A stretch of DNA of 7,178 nt from Prevotella sp. CAG:1058 (GTDB taxonomy: Bacteria > Bacteroidota > Bacteroidia > Bacteroidales > Bacteroidaceae): contig HF986656.1 in the NCBI GenBank assembly GCA_000433175.1, positions 1 through 7,178 of the forward strand, in the 5' to 3' direction. Below, piece after piece: positions 5,538 to 7,178 of this stretch (positions are counted from its first letter, which is position 1; every line of letters starts with the position of its first letter). Position numbers and translations under genes: made by a program. The notes under the pieces are model-generated. The model saw only the letters and a list, made by a program, of their open reading frames with translations, was not told the origin of the DNA and searched no databases.

Positions 5538-6005
5538 TTATTCTACTGTAATCTTGTCTATTCTGAGCTTTATTGTTCCGCGTGGAATCTTTATTTCCAC
5601 TTCGTCGCCCACCTTCTTGTTGAGCAGTCCTTGTGCGATAGGTGTCTTTATCGAGATCTTGCCCTCGCGCAGGTTGGCCTCGCTCTCGCTTACAATGGTG
5701 TAAGTCATTTTCGCCTTGTTGGCCATGTTGGTCATTTCTACTTTCGAGAGGATCTGCACGCAGTCCGTACTCAGGCGTGAAGTATCGACTATTTTTGCTT
5801 CGGAAATTGCCAGCTTCAGCTTGTTGATCTTATCTTCAAGATGAGCCTGCGCCTCCTTTGCGGCATCATATTCCGAATTCTCGCTCAAGTCGCCCTTGTC
5901 CCTCGCCTCGGCAATCGCAGCTGAAGCCTTCGGGCGTTCAACGCTTTCCAAATGTTTAAGTTCGGCCACCAACTTGTCGTAGCCTTCTTGTGACATGTAA
6001 GACAT
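5538..6005 (-). CDS. greA: Transcription elongation factor GreA
   Basis: The 155-aa protein has the two GreA parts. An N-terminal antiparallel coiled coil (about 1-75) carries the tip motif EARDKGDLSENSEYDAAKEA, in which D39 and E42 are the acidic residues that enter the RNA polymerase secondary channel. The C-terminal FKBP-like domain (about 80-155) includes TYTIVSESEANLREGKIS and SIKTPIAQGLLNKKVGDEVE. GreA rescues backtracked polymerase by stimulating cleavage of the nascent RNA 3' end. Length matches the family. It is the first gene of a probable greA-HIT operon. Its promoter lies about 120 bp upstream of the start, with an intrinsic-terminator-like hairpin in the leader, so attenuation is likely. 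The ATG at 6005 is kept because it gives the standard MSYMSQEGYDKL N-terminus; the internal M4 is a possible alternative. Confidence 0.96.
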   Translation of the reverse strand: MSYMSQEGYDKLVAELKHLESVERPKASAAIAEARDKGDLSENSEYDAAKEAQAHLEDKINKLKLAISEAKIVDTSRLSTDCVQILSKVEMTNMANKAKMTYTIVSESEANLREGKISIKTPIAQGLLNKKVGDEVEIKIPRGTIKLRIDKITVE

Positions 6006-6040
6006 AATGTATAAAGATTTTAATTGTTATTTTTCAGGAT

Positions 6041-6088
6041 AGACAAAAAGAGAATTCCGACATTCCCTTTCTTAATGTCGGAATCCCC
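6041..6088 (-). terminator. Terminator-like attenuator in the greA leader
   Basis: Plus-strand ATTCCGACATT (6054-6064) and AATGTCGGAAT (6074-6084) form a perfect 11-bp stem. In the minus-strand RNA four more pairs (G.U, G-C, G.U, G-C) extend it to 15 bp, directly followed by UUUUUG. It lies between the greA promoter and its ATG, so polymerase must pass it to reach greA. Confidence 0.75.
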
Positions 6089-6125
6089 ACTTTGCCCCCT
6101 ATGTTGTTTCATCAATATTCTTTTG

Positions 6126-6156
6126 CAAAGATAGGCTTTATTTCCGTACCTGGCAA
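6126..6156 (-). promoter_or_regulatory. Promoter of the greA-HIT operon
   Basis: On the minus strand the -7 element TATCTTTG (6126-6133) is a full consensus match, and TTGC (6153-6156) lies 19 bp upstream as a near-consensus -33. The predicted leader is about 110 nt. Confidence 0.75.
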
Positions 6157-6321
6157 TTTTAAATGGTGAAAAGAGCTTAAAAACATAAGTTATCCGTAAT
6201 TCCGTGCCGTGCAGTATTGTTTTTCGGGACTTTTATTATTATTAGAGGTGTGCTGGCTGCTGTTAAACCATGTTTTTCGGGTTGGTGGTGCTTTATTGTA
6301 AAAGGGTATCCTTTATTCCCG

Positions 6322-6361
6322 GCCGTTTTGGAAATAGCTGTTACACTATTCCCAAAACGGC
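6322..6361 (-). repeat. 16-bp stem-loop
   Basis: GCCGTTTTGGAAATAG (6322-6337) faces CTATTCCCAAAACGGC (6346-6361) across an 8-nt loop. The single non-matching position is A.C on the plus strand but G.U on the minus strand, so the helix is continuous only in leftward RNA. No clear U-run follows. Confidence 0.6.
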
Positions 6362-6617
6362 ATATAATATATAAAATGAAGCGTCCCGGCTTGTCTGTTT
6401 ATTGTTGCAGTCATGCCAAAGTCTTCATTTTAGGTTTATATTTTGATTTTTTGTGTTGTTGGTTTTAGTTTCAGCGTATTGATTTTCACGCGGTTGGTTC
6501 CCTTGTTTTCATTCTCTATATATTGGATATGTTTCGTAGTTTCTTGGCTATTACTTGGTTTATGCAGGTAGAGGGTCTGTCTGGCACGGTGAAATACGGT
6601 ACGCTTCTCCTTGTAGT

Positions 6618-6667
6618 CGTATCAGACAGTATTTCCATACGGTTGCTTAGCCGTATCAGTAAGTATT
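6618..6667. repeat. Imperfect 16-bp direct repeat around a hairpin
   Basis: CGTATCAGACAGTATT (6618-6633) recurs as CGTATCAGTAAGTATT (6652-6667), 14 of 16 matching with a 34-bp period. Between them ATACGG (6637-6642) and CCGTAT (6651-6656) form a hairpin, and ATACG (6594-6598) with CGTAT (6618-6622) forms a similar one, stacked on CTGTCTG (6577-6583) / CAGACAG (6623-6629). It looks like a duplicated stem-loop. Confidence 0.5.
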
Positions 6668-6671
6668 CTGG

Positions 6672-6713
6672 AAAACACAAAAAGCGTGGAACCGTCCTGT
6701 TGTCTGTTCCACG
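6672..6713 (-). terminator. Rho-independent-type terminator of the candidate structured RNA
   Basis: In minus-strand RNA CGUGGAAC pairs perfectly with GUUCCACG (plus 6706-6713 and 6685-6692), followed by C, then UUUUUGUGUUUU. The 5' arm also belongs to a competing longer helix with 6747-6757. Confidence 0.75.
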
Positions 6714-7014
6714 TACCGAGGCTCTGGTTTGCCTATTGAAGAAGTTGAACAGACAACGTTAGAATCCACGCCGATATTGAACATATATACCACCAAATAG
6801 TGTCTGACGGACTACACTTCTTACCCTAAAGAGTACAAAACATGCACTCGTCAAACACTACCGGCGCGACATATAGTCACACCCGTGGCATCTACCATTG
6901 CTTAGTCCAAGACCTCAATACCGTAATGGGCCAGAATTCCGATACGTCATGAACTGAGCGTTAACGTAAACGCCTTTTTATGTTTTTACGTTCCAAATCC
7001 CGCCCGTGCTTATA

Positions 7015-7092
7015 TTATTTTCGGCGTGGTTTTGGGGCGTAATACATGGAAGTTTTCGAAGTATCCGGACCGGATTTTCTTACAGCTTCCAT
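7015..7092 (-). CDS. Possible 25-codon ORF at the 5' end of the candidate RNA
   Basis: The first AUG in the predicted transcript, inside the 5' stem, opens MEAVRKSGPDTSKTS, then MYYAPKPRRK, and stops at TAA (7015-7017). The same frame then reads YKHGRDLERKNIKRRLR before another TAA (6961-6963), so a longer basic protein with a nonsense change is also conceivable. The peptide is very basic at its end. No family is recognised. Either it is a leader or small protein, or simply chance within a structured RNA. Confidence 0.25.
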   Translation of the reverse strand: MEAVRKSGPDTSKTSMYYAPKPRRK

Positions 7093-7098
7093 GTATTA
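7040..7098. repeat. Perfect 13-bp inverted repeat with nested palindrome
   Basis: TAATACATGGAAG (7040-7052) and CTTCCATGTATTA (7086-7098) are exact inverted copies. Between them ATCCGG-A-CCGGAT (7063-7075) is a second perfect inverted repeat. In leftward RNA this would form a closed 5' domain beginning at about the predicted first nucleotide. Confidence 0.8.
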
Positions 7099-7102
7099 GT
7101 CG

Positions 7103-7133
7103 CAAAGTTAATGAATATTATTTTAAATACAAA
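7103..7133 (-). promoter_or_regulatory. Consensus promoter driving the candidate structured RNA
   Basis: On the minus strand -33 TTTG (7130-7133) and -7 TAACTTTG (7103-7110) are exactly 19 bp apart. It matches the consensus as well as the tRNA-Leu promoter does. Transcription would begin near 7097, at the start of the 13-bp stem. Confidence 0.8.
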
Positions 7134-7178
7134 AACATTACTGTCCCGTAAAAGTGGATAAATAGTTCTTTGAAATTA

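Larger units (their letters stand above)
6157..6671. other. Region without a recognisable gene; several inverted repeats
   Basis: No reading frame on either strand here looks like a known protein, and no plus-strand TAnnTTTG box is seen. A minus-strand frame open from about 6614 to 6434 (YDYKEKRTVFHRARQTLYLH onwards) has no ATG near its beginning, and I cannot assign it. The stretch holds a 16-bp hairpin at 6322-6361, stacked inverted repeats at 6577-6629, a 6-bp hairpin at 6637-6656 and a 16-bp direct repeat. It lies just beyond the terminator of the candidate RNA on the right, and may be its extension or decayed DNA. Confidence 0.5.
6672..7097 (-). ncRNA. Candidate structured non-coding RNA, about 425 nt, family unknown
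   Basis: A full-consensus promoter (7103-7133) fires leftward and a hairpin plus U-run closes the segment. Between them many helices can form in minus-strand RNA. They are a 13-bp 5' stem (7086-7098 with 7040-7052), AACGUAAA/UUUACGUU (6985-6992 with 6963-6970), and GGUGUGAC-UAUAU-GUCGCGCC (6883-6863, two G.U). A 12-bp stem UAGUGUUUGACG/CGUCAGACACUA (6860-6849 with 6809-6798, one U.G) encloses AGUGCA/UGUACU (one G.U). Last is an 11-bp stem at the 3' end (6757-6747 with 6709-6699). The G.U positions would be A.C mismatches on the plus strand, which supports this orientation. I see no hallmarks of tmRNA, RNase P RNA or the SRP RNA. A leader for a downstream gene is unlikely because a terminator follows and no good frame is present. 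The 5' end is inferred from the promoter. Confidence 0.5.

Noticed and set aside
6217..6762. Two plus-strand frames of 83 and 79 codons (from 6217 and 6523)
   Set aside because: No promoter box precedes them, composition looks non-coding, they span hairpins, and the second runs antisense across the candidate RNA's terminator.
7139..7178. ACTGTCCCGTAAAAGTGG at the right edge as a possible insertion-sequence end
   Set aside because: It vaguely resembles a terminal repeat, but no transposase, partner repeat or target duplication is visible in the window.
1..7178. CRISPR array or retron/group II intron
   Set aside because: No regularly spaced repeats, Cas gene, reverse transcriptase or intron domain V signature was found.

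Overview
The window looks like Bacteroidales chromosome, possibly a Prevotella or Bacteroides relative. Several starts are preceded by the Bacteroides-type promoter pair (TTTG about 19-20 bp before TAnnTTTG) and lack a Shine-Dalgarno sequence. The identifiable gene products also fit that group.

Left part (1-3651): accessory, A/T-rich DNA with a site-specific recombination module. A truncated Cro/CI-type (XRE) repressor gene on the minus strand is divergent from a 206-aa small serine recombinase (DNA invertase type), and each has its own near-consensus promoter. Next come a small ORF broken by an in-frame TAA (1135-1362), a 131-aa stand-alone and partly degenerate serine-recombinase catalytic domain (1428-1823), a small ORF that appears split by one extra A (1837-2095), and a 545-aa large serine recombinase (2100-3737). 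The last 28 residues of the large recombinase are read antisense through a tRNA-Leu(CAA) gene. Immediately before that the frame crosses a hairpin oriented as the tRNA's own terminator. The simplest reading is one end of an integrated element next to tRNA-Leu, with the rest of the element to the left, beyond the window.

Middle part (3652-6156): ordinary, more G/C-rich core chromosome. tRNA-Leu has its own promoter. Then follow a mannose-1-phosphate guanylyltransferase gene on the plus strand, a bidirectional terminator, and a convergent minus-strand greA-HIT pair. The greA leader carries a textbook intrinsic terminator between promoter and start codon, and the greA-HIT gap holds a perfect 16-bp tandem repeat that can fold against the HIT start codon.

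Right part (6157-7178): about 1 kb with no convincing protein gene but many inverted repeats. A consensus promoter at 7103-7133 fires leftward into a segment ending in a Rho-independent-type terminator at 6672-6713. Several helices in between are continuous only if G.U pairs of the minus-strand RNA are allowed. This is a candidate structured non-coding RNA of about 425 nt that I cannot assign to a known family, and it is the best candidate here for something undescribed.
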